Source: Bartonella australis AUST/NH1
Lineage (GTDB): Bacteria; Pseudomonadota; Alphaproteobacteria; Rhizobiales; Rhizobiaceae
NCBI RefSeq assembly: GCF_000341355.1
Contig: NC_020300.1
Span: 1,357,501 to 1,421,500 of the forward strand
Direction of reading: 5' to 3'
DNA length: 64,000 nt
The notes beneath the pieces were generated by a model. The model was not told where the DNA came from, did not search any database, and saw only the letters and a list, made by a program, of their open reading frames with translations. A program made the position numbers and the translations under genes. Shown piece after piece: positions 36,942 through 44,827 of this stretch. Within the stretch, counting starts at the first letter, position 1; each line of letters opens with the position of its first letter.

Positions 36942-37247
36942 AATGCTTTCACTTTTTTCTTTTTCTTGATCCTGCGCGGTTTCCCTTTATCCGCACTTTT
37001 TAAGAGGCTTTCGCTTTTTGAAAAGCTACTCCTTGCAATAGCTATAACGACTCATTGAGAAATTTGGTTGCAAAGATGCCGTAAAAATGCCTAAACTGAA
37101 AGTTCTTTTGTGGATTGTCCCAAGAGCTTTTCTGCAAAGCCTTTTCGCAATCCCCCAAATATCTCCCCCCCGGCCACCTTAGAGCTTTTCTATGAAGCTT
37201 CCCTGCACACTCCTGTGTGCAAGAGGAACTTCTTTCACGGATAGTTT
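36942..37247. other. Spacer upstream of murA
   Basis: About 300 bases with repeated AGAGCTTTTCT words (near 37120 and 37186) and a small hairpin, TGCACAC/GTGTGCA, at 37204-37221. No gene is supported. Confidence 0.35.
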
Positions 37248-37391
37248 TTAGGATTCTTTTTGAGCACGTTTGCGACTTTGCTCTTTACGTCGTTTAAGAT
37301 TTTCGCGCAACTGCTTAGCGAGCCGTTCTTGGCGCCGCTTTTCTTTTTCATCTTGATAATTCTTTTTTTCTTGTTGATGCATTTGCGTCAT
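37248..37391 (-). CDS. Small very basic protein conserved near murA
   Basis: Protein of 47 residues that is almost entirely charged or polar: after MTQMHQQEKKNYQDEKEK come KRRQERLAKQLRENLKR and KEQSRKRAQKES. It is predicted to be one long basic helix. Short proteins of this type are found next to murA in Rhizobiales. Function unknown; RNA or ribosome binding would fit the charge but is a guess. AGAGG lies eight bases before the ATG. It lies in the same direction as murA, about 300 bases upstream. Confidence 0.65.
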   Translation of the reverse strand: MTQMHQQEKKNYQDEKEKRRQERLAKQLRENLKRRKEQSRKRAQKES

Positions 37392-37552
37392 TGCACAACC
37401 TCTTGAGCACTATTGACTTTCTGAATATAGAATTGACGTTTTTTACAAAGTTCGTGTCATGACATAAGAAGGGGTTTCTTGCAAGAATGGACGAATGGTC
37501 TCTTGCCTATTTTATGACAATATGGCACAAGGCAGCGTGGGATTTCAAAAAT

Positions 37553-37627
<75 letters not shown>

Positions 37628-37724
37628 GTGTTTGTGCTTTTTTTTGCATCCCTTTTGTAGCTTTTTTCCCGTTTTCCCGGACCCATCTTTTATATTCAGT
37701 GCATTAGCACTCTTTTATCTCTCT

Positions 37725-38360
37725 TTATTGTTCTCTCATCAATTTTCTATCAGTATTTTTAATTTGGTGGACCATGATATTCAGAGCCTCATTAAAGCGA
37801 TTAATTTCAAATTCAAGCTTACGAATATAGGCTTCATCACGGTAAGCACGCTTAATCAAGGGGGGCATATCTGGCCAATAAAGCATCAAATCTACCCATT
37901 CACGTTGTGCGATCCACAATCCCCCTTGGCATTGAGCCTTATGTTCAGCCGGAAAACTTTTTTGGTAAAAATGAGGGATCAAAATTTCGGGTTTTTTCGT
38001 TTTAATTTCCAACAACCCATTTTCTCCGATAAAAGCATCCGGGGAAAAACCTTTCATGCGATCATCGGTGAGAACAAAACCGATAGATTTTGGCTCTACC
38101 TGGGTGAGGACTCCGTAGAGTTGGCGCGCGGTTGGTTCTAATTCTGTTCCGCGGCGCATAGAGGGAGTTATCGCCTCTTCGACGGGTTTTCCTGTGATTC
38201 TTTCTCCAGCGAGTTTCATCATAATAGATTGATATTTTTGCGTTTTTTGTCCATCTTTTTTTCGTGCCATAACCATTTCGAACAAAGAAGCGGTAACCAG
38301 ACCATTGCGCGCTTGGCGCCATTCGGGCGTTCCTTGAATACAATCTATAATGATTGGCAT
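37725..38360 (-). CDS. YqaJ-type phage exonuclease/recombinase
   Basis: Lambda-exonuclease-like alkaline nuclease of the YqaJ family, 211 residues. It probably makes single-stranded DNA for phage recombination. Conserved segments are CIQGTPEWRQARNGLVTAS, the acidic RRGTELEPTARQLY, GFSPDAFIGENGLLEIKTKKP (the catalytic D and E-x-K) and HKAQCQGGLWIAQREWVDL. The start at 38360 has a GGAGG site; the longer frame is not needed. It is the last gene of a leftward set with two small phage genes. No Bet or Erf-type annealing protein is visible next to it. Confidence 0.85.
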   Translation of the reverse strand: MPIIIDCIQGTPEWRQARNGLVTASLFEMVMARKKDGQKTQKYQSIMMKLAGERITGKPVEEAITPSMRRGTELEPTARQLYGVLTQVEPKSIGFVLTDDRMKGFSPDAFIGENGLLEIKTKKPEILIPHFYQKSFPAEHKAQCQGGLWIAQREWVDLMLYWPDMPPLIKRAYRDEAYIRKLEFEINRFNEALNIMVHQIKNTDRKLMREQ

Positions 38361-38399
38361 TGTGTTTCCTCCCTCTCCCATTTTTTTAAATTTTTTTAC

Positions 38400-38560
38400 C
38401 ATCAGCACCTCGGCACCGACACCGGCCCTTCGGCACCAGCATCAGCACCTCAGCACCAACATCAGAACCTCAGCACCAACATCAGTACCCCGGCACCAAC
38501 ATCAGCACCTCGGCACCAACATCAGCACCCCGGCGCCGACATCAGCACCCTCAGCGCCTT
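38400..38560. repeat. 20-bp tandem repeat
   Basis: About eight diverged units of the form CAGCACCTCGGCACCAACAT lie directly upstream of the YqaJ gene. The 20-bp period means the frame changes from copy to copy. It is unrelated to other repeats in the window. Confidence 0.88.
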
Positions 38561-38611
38561 TCGCACTCATACGCCTTTTTTGTTCTCATTGGCTAAAATT
38601 GGTAAGAAAAC

Positions 38612-38809
38612 TCAACCATGCTTCTCAACCACAGAAAAGTCGTCTCTATGGCATTGGTGAGCCAGTTTCTTCGCGACGCACCCCGCCGCCTCTCGCGAGA
38701 TAAAAGCGAATGCACCATGTTTTTGTGGCTCAAGTCTGATTATGTGTTGAGTATTTCCCGCATAGTAAAGTGGGACTCCATAAGAAATTGTTTCGAGATA
38801 AGTCAGCAT
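38612..38809 (-). CDS. Small phage protein, unknown
   Basis: Protein of 65 residues, not recognised. It starts with TYLETISYGVPLYYAGNTQH and continues IIRLEPQKHGAFAFISREAA, a pattern like short phage early proteins that describe 'PLYY...A..F' strands followed by a helix. The ATG at 38809 lies five bases after the stop of the upstream gene and has a GGTGG-type site, so translation is probably coupled. Between it and the YqaJ gene is the 20-bp repeat. Probably a component of the early leftward operon. Confidence 0.5.
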   Translation of the reverse strand: MLTYLETISYGVPLYYAGNTQHIIRLEPQKHGAFAFISREAAGCVAKKLAHQCHRDDFSVVEKHG

Positions 38810-38814
38810 TATAC

Positions 38815-39204
38815 TCACCACCAACAACCGGACAGTACATCACATGGGCGCAAACGATGCTGCTTTTCATAAGAGCCATAAAGATTATCTTCGTAGTCGC
38901 GCATAATCTTCCGGTCAAGCTGTTTATGATATGCATCACTCTCGAGAATGAACGGCTGAAATTGCCCTATTTGTTCATCTTCTCCGTAGTGTTCCATATA
39001 GAGATGCGCAATTTTTTCGCTGATATCGTCAGCATGAAGAGTTTTTAAATCAAGCCGTAAAAGTCTCTGTACGGTATCACGTCCTTCCACAAGATCCAAA
39101 ACTTCTTCTTCTTGGTCGATAGGCCCGACATAGGCCCCACTATCTTCATCTTCACAATAGACAATAAGAATTTCGTCATCCTTAATAAATGGAATGTGCT
39201 TCAT
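38815..39204 (-). CDS. Acidic phage early protein, unknown
   Basis: Protein of 129 residues, strongly acidic at the start (KDDEILIVYCEDEDSG, IDQEEEVLDLVEGRDTVQRL). A helical middle and a basic end (DRKIMRDYEDNLYGSYEKQH) follow. Not recognised. The ribosome site GGGGGAG is strong. It is the first gene of the leftward early operon, with two operator-like repeats about 70-120 bases upstream, which suggests control by the XRE repressor. DNA mimicry or nuclease inhibition would fit the charge, but there is no direct evidence. Confidence 0.55.
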   Translation of the reverse strand: MKHIPFIKDDEILIVYCEDEDSGAYVGPIDQEEEVLDLVEGRDTVQRLLRLDLKTLHADDISEKIAHLYMEHYGEDEQIGQFQPFILESDAYHKQLDRKIMRDYEDNLYGSYEKQHRLRPCDVLSGCWW

Positions 39205-39272
39205 GATCTCCCCCTTAGATAGTTGATAAACCCAAGCTTTATCTTGACATGATCAAATATAGCGTTAGTCTT

Positions 39273-39322
39273 ATATCCTCTATGGGAGATATGTCAATTG
39301 TTTTATCCTCAATAAAAGATAT
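39273..39322. promoter_or_regulatory. Pair of repressor operators
   Basis: Two 20-bp elements with the same design. The first, 39273-39292, reads ATATCCTC-TATG-GGAGATAT. The second, 39303-39322, reads TTATCCTC-AATA-AAAGATAT. They start exactly 30 bp apart, three helical turns. They sit between the divergent starts of the acidic early gene and the small rightward gene. A related element lies upstream of the repressor gene (39893). Confidence 0.55.
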
Positions 39323-39451
39323 ATTTTACTCTTTACGACGTTCAAATAGCATGTGTGAACCAAAAGACGTCATACTTTGTTCACCTATTGTCCTTGTATT
39401 GTTCACTCTTTGTTCACGATTAATGCAACCATAAAAAGACAGGAGAGCGAA

Positions 39452-39592
39452 ATGAGTGATTTAAAACTCGTACAATATTGGTGCACCATTGACAAAAAAA
39501 CACAAAAAGACGTTATTGTTCTTCTTCGTCAATTGGTCGCCGCAAAAGAGTCAAGAGCGCCTGTCGTTCCTGTGGGGAAATTTTTGAAATAA
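39452..39592 (+). CDS. Small phage protein overlapping the repressor gene
   Basis: Protein of 46 residues beginning MSDLKLVQYWCTIDKKTQKD and ending with a short basic tail (PVGKFLK). A good AGGAG ribosome site lies seven bases before the ATG. Its last 80 bases overlap the 3' end of the repressor gene on the other strand. It stands where a Cro-like or repressor-antagonist protein might be, but has no recognisable helix-turn-helix. Function unknown. Confidence 0.45.
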   Translation: MSDLKLVQYWCTIDKKTQKDVIVLLRQLVAAKESRAPVVPVGKFLK

Positions 39593-39830
39593 GTTCAATG
39601 AATTCTTGATCTTCTGGACTACATTTTTGTCCGCACAGAATATAACTCATACTGACATTAATTGTGTTGCACACATCGGAAAGCGACTCAATCGTCGGAT
39701 CTTTTCCTTCAGCAAGGATAGAGTGGAGATAACCGGCTCCTTTTCCTGCTGCGAGGGAAATAGACCGCTTTGACCGCCCGGTTTTCCTGAGTGCTTCGCT
39801 CAATCTCTGACGCCAACCATTGATATTCAT
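39513..39830 (-). CDS. XRE-family phage repressor
   Basis: Helix-turn-helix transcription regulator of 105 residues. The DNA-binding domain covers about 5-65: WRQRLSEALRKTGRSKRSIS, AAGKGAGYLHSILAEGKDPT and IESLSDVCNTINVSMSYIL. The C-terminal 35 residues are a short helical tail (ISPQERQALLTLLRRP) with no peptidase domain, so this is not a LexA/CI-type self-cleaving repressor. It is flanked by operator-like repeats at 39273-39322 and 39893-39914. It probably represses both early arms and its own gene. The 3' end overlaps a convergent small gene. Confidence 0.82.
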   Translation of the reverse strand: MNINGWRQRLSEALRKTGRSKRSISLAAGKGAGYLHSILAEGKDPTIESLSDVCNTINVSMSYILCGQKCSPEDQEFIELISKISPQERQALLTLLRRPIDEEEQ

Positions 39831-40334
39831 AGTTTCACCATATAGCCTGTCTTTCTAAAAAAATACACGTTCTTTTGTAAAATTAACTTGCATTATCCTC
39901 CAAAGAGGAGGTAAATTAATAAAATAAACTTCATTTTAAGAAGGCCTTAACTACATTTTTGAGTCACCAAACAACCCGTCGCCCAATCAAATGCAGGTAA
40001 ATTCCCTGAAAATTCCATGGGTTAAAACCCATCTATCTCCGATATCGCGCCACTCATCCTTTGCTGTCTACACAACCTAAAATTGCCTATACAGGCAAAC
40101 ACAGTCAATTAGTAGATTTAATTAAGGAAAACTGAAAAACAAAATCATTCAACAGAACAAAACGACACAAACCAGAAACATTTTACCAAATGGTAAACTT
40201 CGACTGAATGTCCGCAAATCTGTGCGGGCACTGTTTTAGATTTTTCCCACGCAGCAGCCAGGAGTTCTCCCGAGCAGCAGTCGGAAGTTCTCTTGCGTAG
40301 TAGTAGGAAGCATCACGAGAAAGCCGATGACACT
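39831..40334. promoter_or_regulatory. Early control region with three operator-like palindromes
   Basis: This gap between the repressor and the replication genes holds three inverted repeats. One at 39893-39914 (TTATCCTC...GGAGG, related to the 39273 operators) has perfect arms CCTCC/GGAGG. A second at 40083-40098 is TTGCCT-ATAC-AGGCAA. A third at 40182-40197 is TTTACC-AAAT-GGTAAA. The last two share a 6-4-6 layout. Three diverged 22-bp copies of GCAGCAGNC(A/G)GGAGTTCTC lie at 40249-40317 before the DUF1376 gene. Confidence 0.5.
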
Positions 40335-41393
40335 ATGATACAAAATCAAAAACCATCTCTTCTTAGCCCAGCATCTGTTAGTCAAGCCTCTCCTAATTAT
40401 GAATCATCCTTACTTCCTTATGTTTGTTGGTATCAGAATGATTTTCTAGGCGGAGTCCGCGGAATGCGGGCTCATGAAATTGGTATTTATACAATTTTAT
40501 TGAACGAAATTTATGCGCGCGGGCGCCCTTTAGATTTATCGAAGGAACGCTTAGCACGCCTTTGTGGTTGTGATAAGCGGACATTTGTGAGTGCTTTAGA
40601 TATGCTCATTGCGGAAGGTAAGATTTTAAATTTAGCGAGCGGTTTATGGAATCAAAGATGCGAAAATGTGTTTCAAGAGCGAGAAAAATTGCTTGAGCAA
40701 AAATCGTTTGCTGGTCGCTCTTCTGCACAAAAACGTAAAAAAATCAATGCTCAGGTTCAACATCTGCCTGACGAATATCCAAGAAGTGATGAACGTAACT
40801 CAGAAGCTCAAAAGAGAGAAGAAAAAGAAACACCTAATGGTGTTTTACAAAAGAATACACTCCCCGGCTTGAAAAAAGGAACTTTTTTTGGAGAAAGAGT
40901 TGAAAATATCCCATCTCAAGGAACTACCACTGAAGAGGATCCGAAAGGCCGCACCTCCTCCTGCACAGAGACAGGAGAACAAACTGTCACAAGCTTGAAG
41001 GGAGAGCGCCTTCCTTCTAATTGGACAGCAGATCTTCACGCAGCAATTTCAGAAGGCTTGAGCGAAGAACAAGCGCGTTGGCAGGAAAAGAAGTTTCGTG
41101 ATTATTGGCGCGCGAAAAGTGGCAAAGAAGCCCTGAAAATGGATTGGCAAGCCACGTGGCGCAATTGGTTCCGCCGTGAAATTGAGCGTCTAAAAGAGAA
41201 CCGCGAAAGACTTGCTGCTCTTTCTTCTCGTCCTGATACATCCTCTAGAGCCTCAAGCGAAGAGGATCTTTACTGCAGCCTCATTAATTATCAAGTGAAT
41301 GAAAAAGACCCTGCAATGAAAGCAACTCATCCAGGCCTCATCAATGATCCATCAATGAAAGGAAATTCCACCCGAGCCTCATCAATGATCTAG
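40335..41393 (+). CDS. Phage replication initiator, DUF1376 N-terminal domain
   Basis: Replication protein of about 352 residues. The N-terminal domain (about 25-115) is DUF1376: YVCWYQNDFLGGVRGMRAHE, IGIYTILLNEIYARG and LARLCGCDKRTFVSALD, a winged-helix DNA-binding fold. The middle is charged and disordered. The C-terminal part (KKFRDYWRAKSGKEALKMDW, QATWRNWFRREIERL) resembles the end of lambda O/DnaT-like replication proteins. ATG at 40335 is chosen over an upstream TTG. Four iteron-like repeats lie at and just past the 3' end of this gene, as lambda ori lies inside O. It precedes the primase-helicase gene by about 50 bases, with which it should act. Confidence 0.75.
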   Translation: MIQNQKPSLLSPASVSQASPNYESSLLPYVCWYQNDFLGGVRGMRAHEIGIYTILLNEIYARGRPLDLSKERLARLCGCDKRTFVSALDMLIAEGKILNLASGLWNQRCENVFQEREKLLEQKSFAGRSSAQKRKKINAQVQHLPDEYPRSDERNSEAQKREEKETPNGVLQKNTLPGLKKGTFFGERVENIPSQGTTTEEDPKGRTSSCTETGEQTVTSLKGERLPSNWTADLHAAISEGLSEEQARWQEKKFRDYWRAKSGKEALKMDWQATWRNWFRREIERLKENRERLAALSSRPDTSSRASSEEDLYCSLINYQVNEKDPAMKATHPGLINDPSMKGNSTRASSMI

Positions 41394-41437
41394 TCGATGA
41401 TAAAGCCCTCCATCAAAGCATCATCAATGATTAAGTG
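41278..41437. repeat. Iteron-like repeats in and after the initiator gene
   Basis: The motif GC(C/A)TCAT(C/T)AAT(G/T)AT occurs four times, at 41278, 41335, 41376 and 41418 (spacings 57, 41 and 42). Each is followed by related ATCAATGA words. The first three lie in the coding end of the DUF1376 gene; the last ends just before the next start. A within-gene origin like lambda ori is possible. Confidence 0.5.
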
Positions 41438-41443
41438 AGTGAA

Positions 41444-43285
41444 ATGAGCACGATTTTTGAGATAAAACAAAAACTTTCGTCCCAAGCTGGATCAATCGCA
41501 GAAATGCTTCTTCCTCAGGGGCAAAAACGTGGTAATTCTTGGGTTGTAGGCAGCACGCAAGGCGAAGCGGGCCAAAGCTTATCGGTCTGTTTAAAAGGCC
41601 AAAAATCAGGTCTTTGGCATGATTTTGCAGAAGGAAGTGGTGGTGATCTTTTAGACCTGTGGTGCGCTGTTAAAGGGATCAGTCTTTCTCAGGCCTTGGA
41701 TGAAGCACGCGCTTATCTTAATCTTGAGCGTCCTAAACCTTTCATGGCGCCACGCCGTCATTATCGCCCCCCACCGGTTCCTACGGGGGACGAACCCCAC
41801 AATTTAGTAAAAACCTATTTGCATAAAGAGCGTCATATCCCTCTTGAGATTTTAAAGCGTTACCGCATCAAAGAAAAGGGAAATTCAATTATTTTTCCGT
41901 TTTACAAGCCGGATGGTACTCTTGCTTTAGTGAAAGAACGACTAGCTGAAGCAGGAGCAAAAGCCAAACCCACAGCCTCACAATGCGAGCCGATTTTGTT
42001 TGGCTGGCAAGCTCTTTCCTCAAAGGACCGTGAACTTGTCATTACCGAAGGTGAAATTGATGCACTTTCGCTGGCTGCTTATGGGTATGCAGCAGTATCA
42101 ATTCCCTTTGGGGGAGGCAGTGGTGGTAAACAAAATTGGATTGAAAATGAATTTGACCATTTAGAAGCTTTTGAGAAAATTTTTTTAGCAACAGATATGG
42201 ATACGCCTGGTGAATTAGCGGCTATTGAGATTGCTAATCGGCTTGGTCGTCACCGTTGTTATCGTGTCCGCCTGCCTTATAAGGATGCCAATGACTGTTT
42301 AAAAGCGGGTCTTGAGGATTCAGTCTTATCGGAAGCTTTTTCACAAGCAAAAAGCTTTGCTCCAGAAGGATTACACAAAGCTTCAGACTACAGAGATAAA
42401 GTCATTTCGCTGTTTTGGCCCGCTCCTGAACAGCATCTTGGCTACACGGTTCCTTATTCTAAACTGAACGGAAAGCTTTATTTTCGCCCAGCAGAATTGA
42501 CACTCTGGAGTGGTGCAAGTGGTGCAGGTAAAAGCCAGCTTTTATCGGACTGCATTCCGCATTGGATTGCACAAAAAAGCCGTCTTTGTTTAGCTTCCTT
42601 AGAGATGAAAGGAGAGCAATCCTTACGTCGTTTAATCAAGCAAACAGGAGGACGTGAACAACCGACGCAAGAGATGATTAATCGTGTTTTGGATTTCTTA
42701 GATAATGGCCTTCTCCTTTATGAGCACGTTGGCACATCGAATGTTGATACCTTACTTGATGTTTTTGACTATTGCCGTGCAAAATATGGCTGTGATCAAT
42801 TTATCATTGATAGTTTGATGCGCCTTGGCATTGCTTCGGATGATTATACAGGCCAAGAACAAGCTGTTTATAAGATGGTTGACTGGGCAGTTTTAAACGC
42901 CGTGCACATTCATCTCGTCGCGCATGCTCGCAAAAGTAATCTTGATAAAGAGGTTCCCGGCACTGAAGATATTAAAGGTACCTCAGAAATCGGTGCCAAT
43001 GCGTTTAACATTATCACCATCTGGCGCAATCGCTCTTTAGAGGATAAAATTTTTTCAGCGCACCTACCGGAAGAAAAAGCGCGTTTAACAGAGCGCCCGG
43101 GAGTAATTATGAATATCGCCAAACAACGTTCAGGTGATTTTGAAGGAAAAATTGGTCTTTGGTTTGACCCCAAAACTTACCGTTATCGTTGTTCGTCTGA
43201 ACATACGCTCCGGCCACGACGCTATATTGAGCGAGAACATAAAAGAGACAGTGTCCCAAACCACGCGGCCACAGCATATGCATAA
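41444..43285 (+). CDS. Phage bifunctional primase-helicase
   Basis: T7 gp4-like protein of 613 residues that makes primers and unwinds DNA. The N-terminal part has a short primase region (KGQKSGLWHDFAEGSGGDLL). A TOPRIM domain at about 180-290 follows, with VITEGEIDALSLAAYG and FLATDMDTPGELAAIEIA. The helicase starts near 330, with Walker A LWSGASGAGKSQLLSD, LCLASLEMKGEQSLRRLI and the DnaB-type FIIDSLMRLG, plus an HLVAHARKSN segment. No classical four-Cys zinc finger is visible at the N-terminus. ATG at 41444 is preferred; a GTG nine bases earlier is possible. Together with the DUF1376 protein it is a full phage replication module. Confidence 0.88.
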   Translation: MSTIFEIKQKLSSQAGSIAEMLLPQGQKRGNSWVVGSTQGEAGQSLSVCLKGQKSGLWHDFAEGSGGDLLDLWCAVKGISLSQALDEARAYLNLERPKPFMAPRRHYRPPPVPTGDEPHNLVKTYLHKERHIPLEILKRYRIKEKGNSIIFPFYKPDGTLALVKERLAEAGAKAKPTASQCEPILFGWQALSSKDRELVITEGEIDALSLAAYGYAAVSIPFGGGSGGKQNWIENEFDHLEAFEKIFLATDMDTPGELAAIEIANRLGRHRCYRVRLPYKDANDCLKAGLEDSVLSEAFSQAKSFAPEGLHKASDYRDKVISLFWPAPEQHLGYTVPYSKLNGKLYFRPAELTLWSGASGAGKSQLLSDCIPHWIAQKSRLCLASLEMKGEQSLRRLIKQTGGREQPTQEMINRVLDFLDNGLLLYEHVGTSNVDTLLDVFDYCRAKYGCDQFIIDSLMRLGIASDDYTGQEQAVYKMVDWAVLNAVHIHLVAHARKSNLDKEVPGTEDIKGTSEIGANAFNIITIWRNRSLEDKIFSAHLPEEKARLTERPGVIMNIAKQRSGDFEGKIGLWFDPKTYRYRCSSEHTLRPRRYIEREHKRDSVPNHAATAYA

Positions 43286-43421
43286 CACTGCCCACAAGCA
43301 AATAGCATAGCCGTACAATACACCTCCCCTGGCGAAACAATGCTGCTTTTGGCACTTCCAATGCCCTTGAGGAAGCATGTTTAAGCACACATAACCTAAT
43401 AATTATTTTTGAGGAGATATT

Positions 43422-44000
43422 ATGACATATCAAAGCAAGAACAAGAAAAACGCAACAGACCACCCCTGCACCCCCTCATTCGATAAGCATCATTCTATTG
43501 GGCATTTACAAGCACAAGAAGTACTCGTTGAAACGAGTAATCCTTATTTTCAACCAACTTACCCAGAAAGCCAGGGGAACCCCCGTACTATTATTGCCGT
43601 TGCCGACGCCCACAGCCGCCCTATCGCGCTTTTATATACAAAAGGCCATATCACCACCGCGCAATATAAAGCAGCGGAGCGCTTTTATCTTTATTGGCGT
43701 CAAAGCCAAGGCGATTCACACATGAGCATTGATCTTACGCGCACGAAAGTTGACGGCGGCGAAGGCCATATACACACGATGGAACGCCGAATAGAAGCGG
43801 CAAACCATTTACAAACAATCAAAGCTGAACTTGGTGTTCTTGGTTATCGTCTTGTTGAACAAGTCGTTGGTTATGGCCAAGCGATTAAAGATCTAAGCCC
43901 ATCGAAACGCAAACAAAATTCTCTCGCAGATCACTTACGGGATTGTTTGGACCTTTTGGCATTTCATTGGAAATATTCAAATCAAAAATACCCCCAATAA
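43422..44000 (+). CDS. Phage protein of unknown role, DUF6456-like
   Basis: Protein of 192 residues. A disordered N-terminus is followed by IIAVADAHSRPIALLYTKGH, then ITTAQYKAAERFYLYWRQSQ, a layout like the DUF6456-type proteins of Rhizobiales and their phages. The C-terminal helices (IEAANHLQTIKAELGVLGYR, LVEQVVGYGQAIKDLS) could bind DNA. A GAGGAG ribosome site lies ahead of the ATG. It is the last gene of the rightward early operon and directly precedes the origin-like region. An antitermination or late-control role is possible but not shown. Family match is by pattern only. Confidence 0.5.
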   Translation: MTYQSKNKKNATDHPCTPSFDKHHSIGHLQAQEVLVETSNPYFQPTYPESQGNPRTIIAVADAHSRPIALLYTKGHITTAQYKAAERFYLYWRQSQGDSHMSIDLTRTKVDGGEGHIHTMERRIEAANHLQTIKAELGVLGYRLVEQVVGYGQAIKDLSPSKRKQNSLADHLRDCLDLLAFHWKYSNQKYPQ

Positions 44001-44116
44001 CAATAAAGGGGGACTACTTTCAGAAAGCCTATTCCTACTCCTAGAAGCTAAAACAAGAATAATCTGACTCTCGCGCACAAAGCAAACCGCAGCACCGATT
44101 AAGCACGTTAAACGAC

Positions 44117-44288
44117 CTGGCTGATCGCGGCCTGTCTGATCATAAGTTATAGCTTAATTGCTTATGATCTGATTGGCCGCACAGACTAGCCAGCTACGAT
44201 AGCAAATTTCGTAGATAGTTTTACGCACCCCTATCTCCCGCACAGCCCTATCTCTCGGATATCCCTATCTCTTACACACCCATATCTC
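44117..44288. other. Origin-like cluster: nested inverted repeats plus four 17-bp iterons
   Basis: Three nested perfect stems: CTGGCT/AGCCAG (44117/44188), GCGGCC/GGCCGC (44127/44175) and GATCATAAG/CTTATGATC (44138/44161). These are followed by CTACGA/TCGTAG (44194/44209). Then CCCTATCTC repeats at 44229, 44246 and 44263 and CCATATCTC at 44280, all spaced exactly 17 bp. AT-rich sequence follows. The layout is typical of iteron-controlled replication origins and lies directly after phage replication genes. Function is inferred. Confidence 0.55.
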
Positions 44289-44434
44289 GCTTTGGCGTGC
44301 ACAATTTTGGCTAGTTATCTGTAATTTTCGAAGATTGTTGCACTTTTACAATATTTCATTTTGGATTAATTTACTGTAAAATACATTATGTGTTTTATTA
44401 GATATTTTATCAATGGAAATAAGGAAATTAGATT

Positions 44435-44740
44435 ATGGCCAAATATTATGTTATTTTGCTGTGCGCACTTATTTACAATTCCGCCATTGTCTTGCCGGCA
44501 TCAAGCCGTGCGGTCGTTAAGGAGCCAGAAAAAACTACTGTCGCCTCTACAGTTTTTGTGTCAGGCTCTGTTTCAAGTGAAAAAGGAAAATCTTCCTTGC
44601 CGAAGATGGGATTTTGCGGCTCTACCGGGCATATAGGGAGAGACGTAGAAATTTTTGTGCGAGAAGGCACATCTGACTGGCCGAAACTGCTGAGTAATTT
44701 TTGGGGTGTTTTGGTAAAAATTTTCACAGGCGGGCGTTAA
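44435..44740 (+). CDS. Small secreted protein, array member 1
   Basis: Protein of 101 residues from a tandem family in this window. Signal peptide: YYVILLCALIYNSAIVLPAS with likely cleavage after the ASS region. The mature part has TTVASTVFVSGSVSSEKGKSS, matching the family's conserved strand-then-acidic layout. The end is an amphipathic/hydrophobic helix (LLSNFWGVLVKIFTGG). It is the most diverged member. An AAGGAAA ribosome site precedes the ATG, and the leader resembles those of members 2-4. It lies directly right of the origin-like region. Function unknown; the presence of paralogues suggests a role in surface or host interaction. Confidence 0.6.
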   Translation: MAKYYVILLCALIYNSAIVLPASSRAVVKEPEKTTVASTVFVSGSVSSEKGKSSLPKMGFCGSTGHIGRDVEIFVREGTSDWPKLLSNFWGVLVKIFTGGR

Positions 44741-44827
44741 TGGCGATTCATCCTCCCCGTGATGATGAATATTTTCCGTGGTAACCCACTCTCTCCGCGG
44801 AGATAAATCTTTCCGTACTATTCTACT

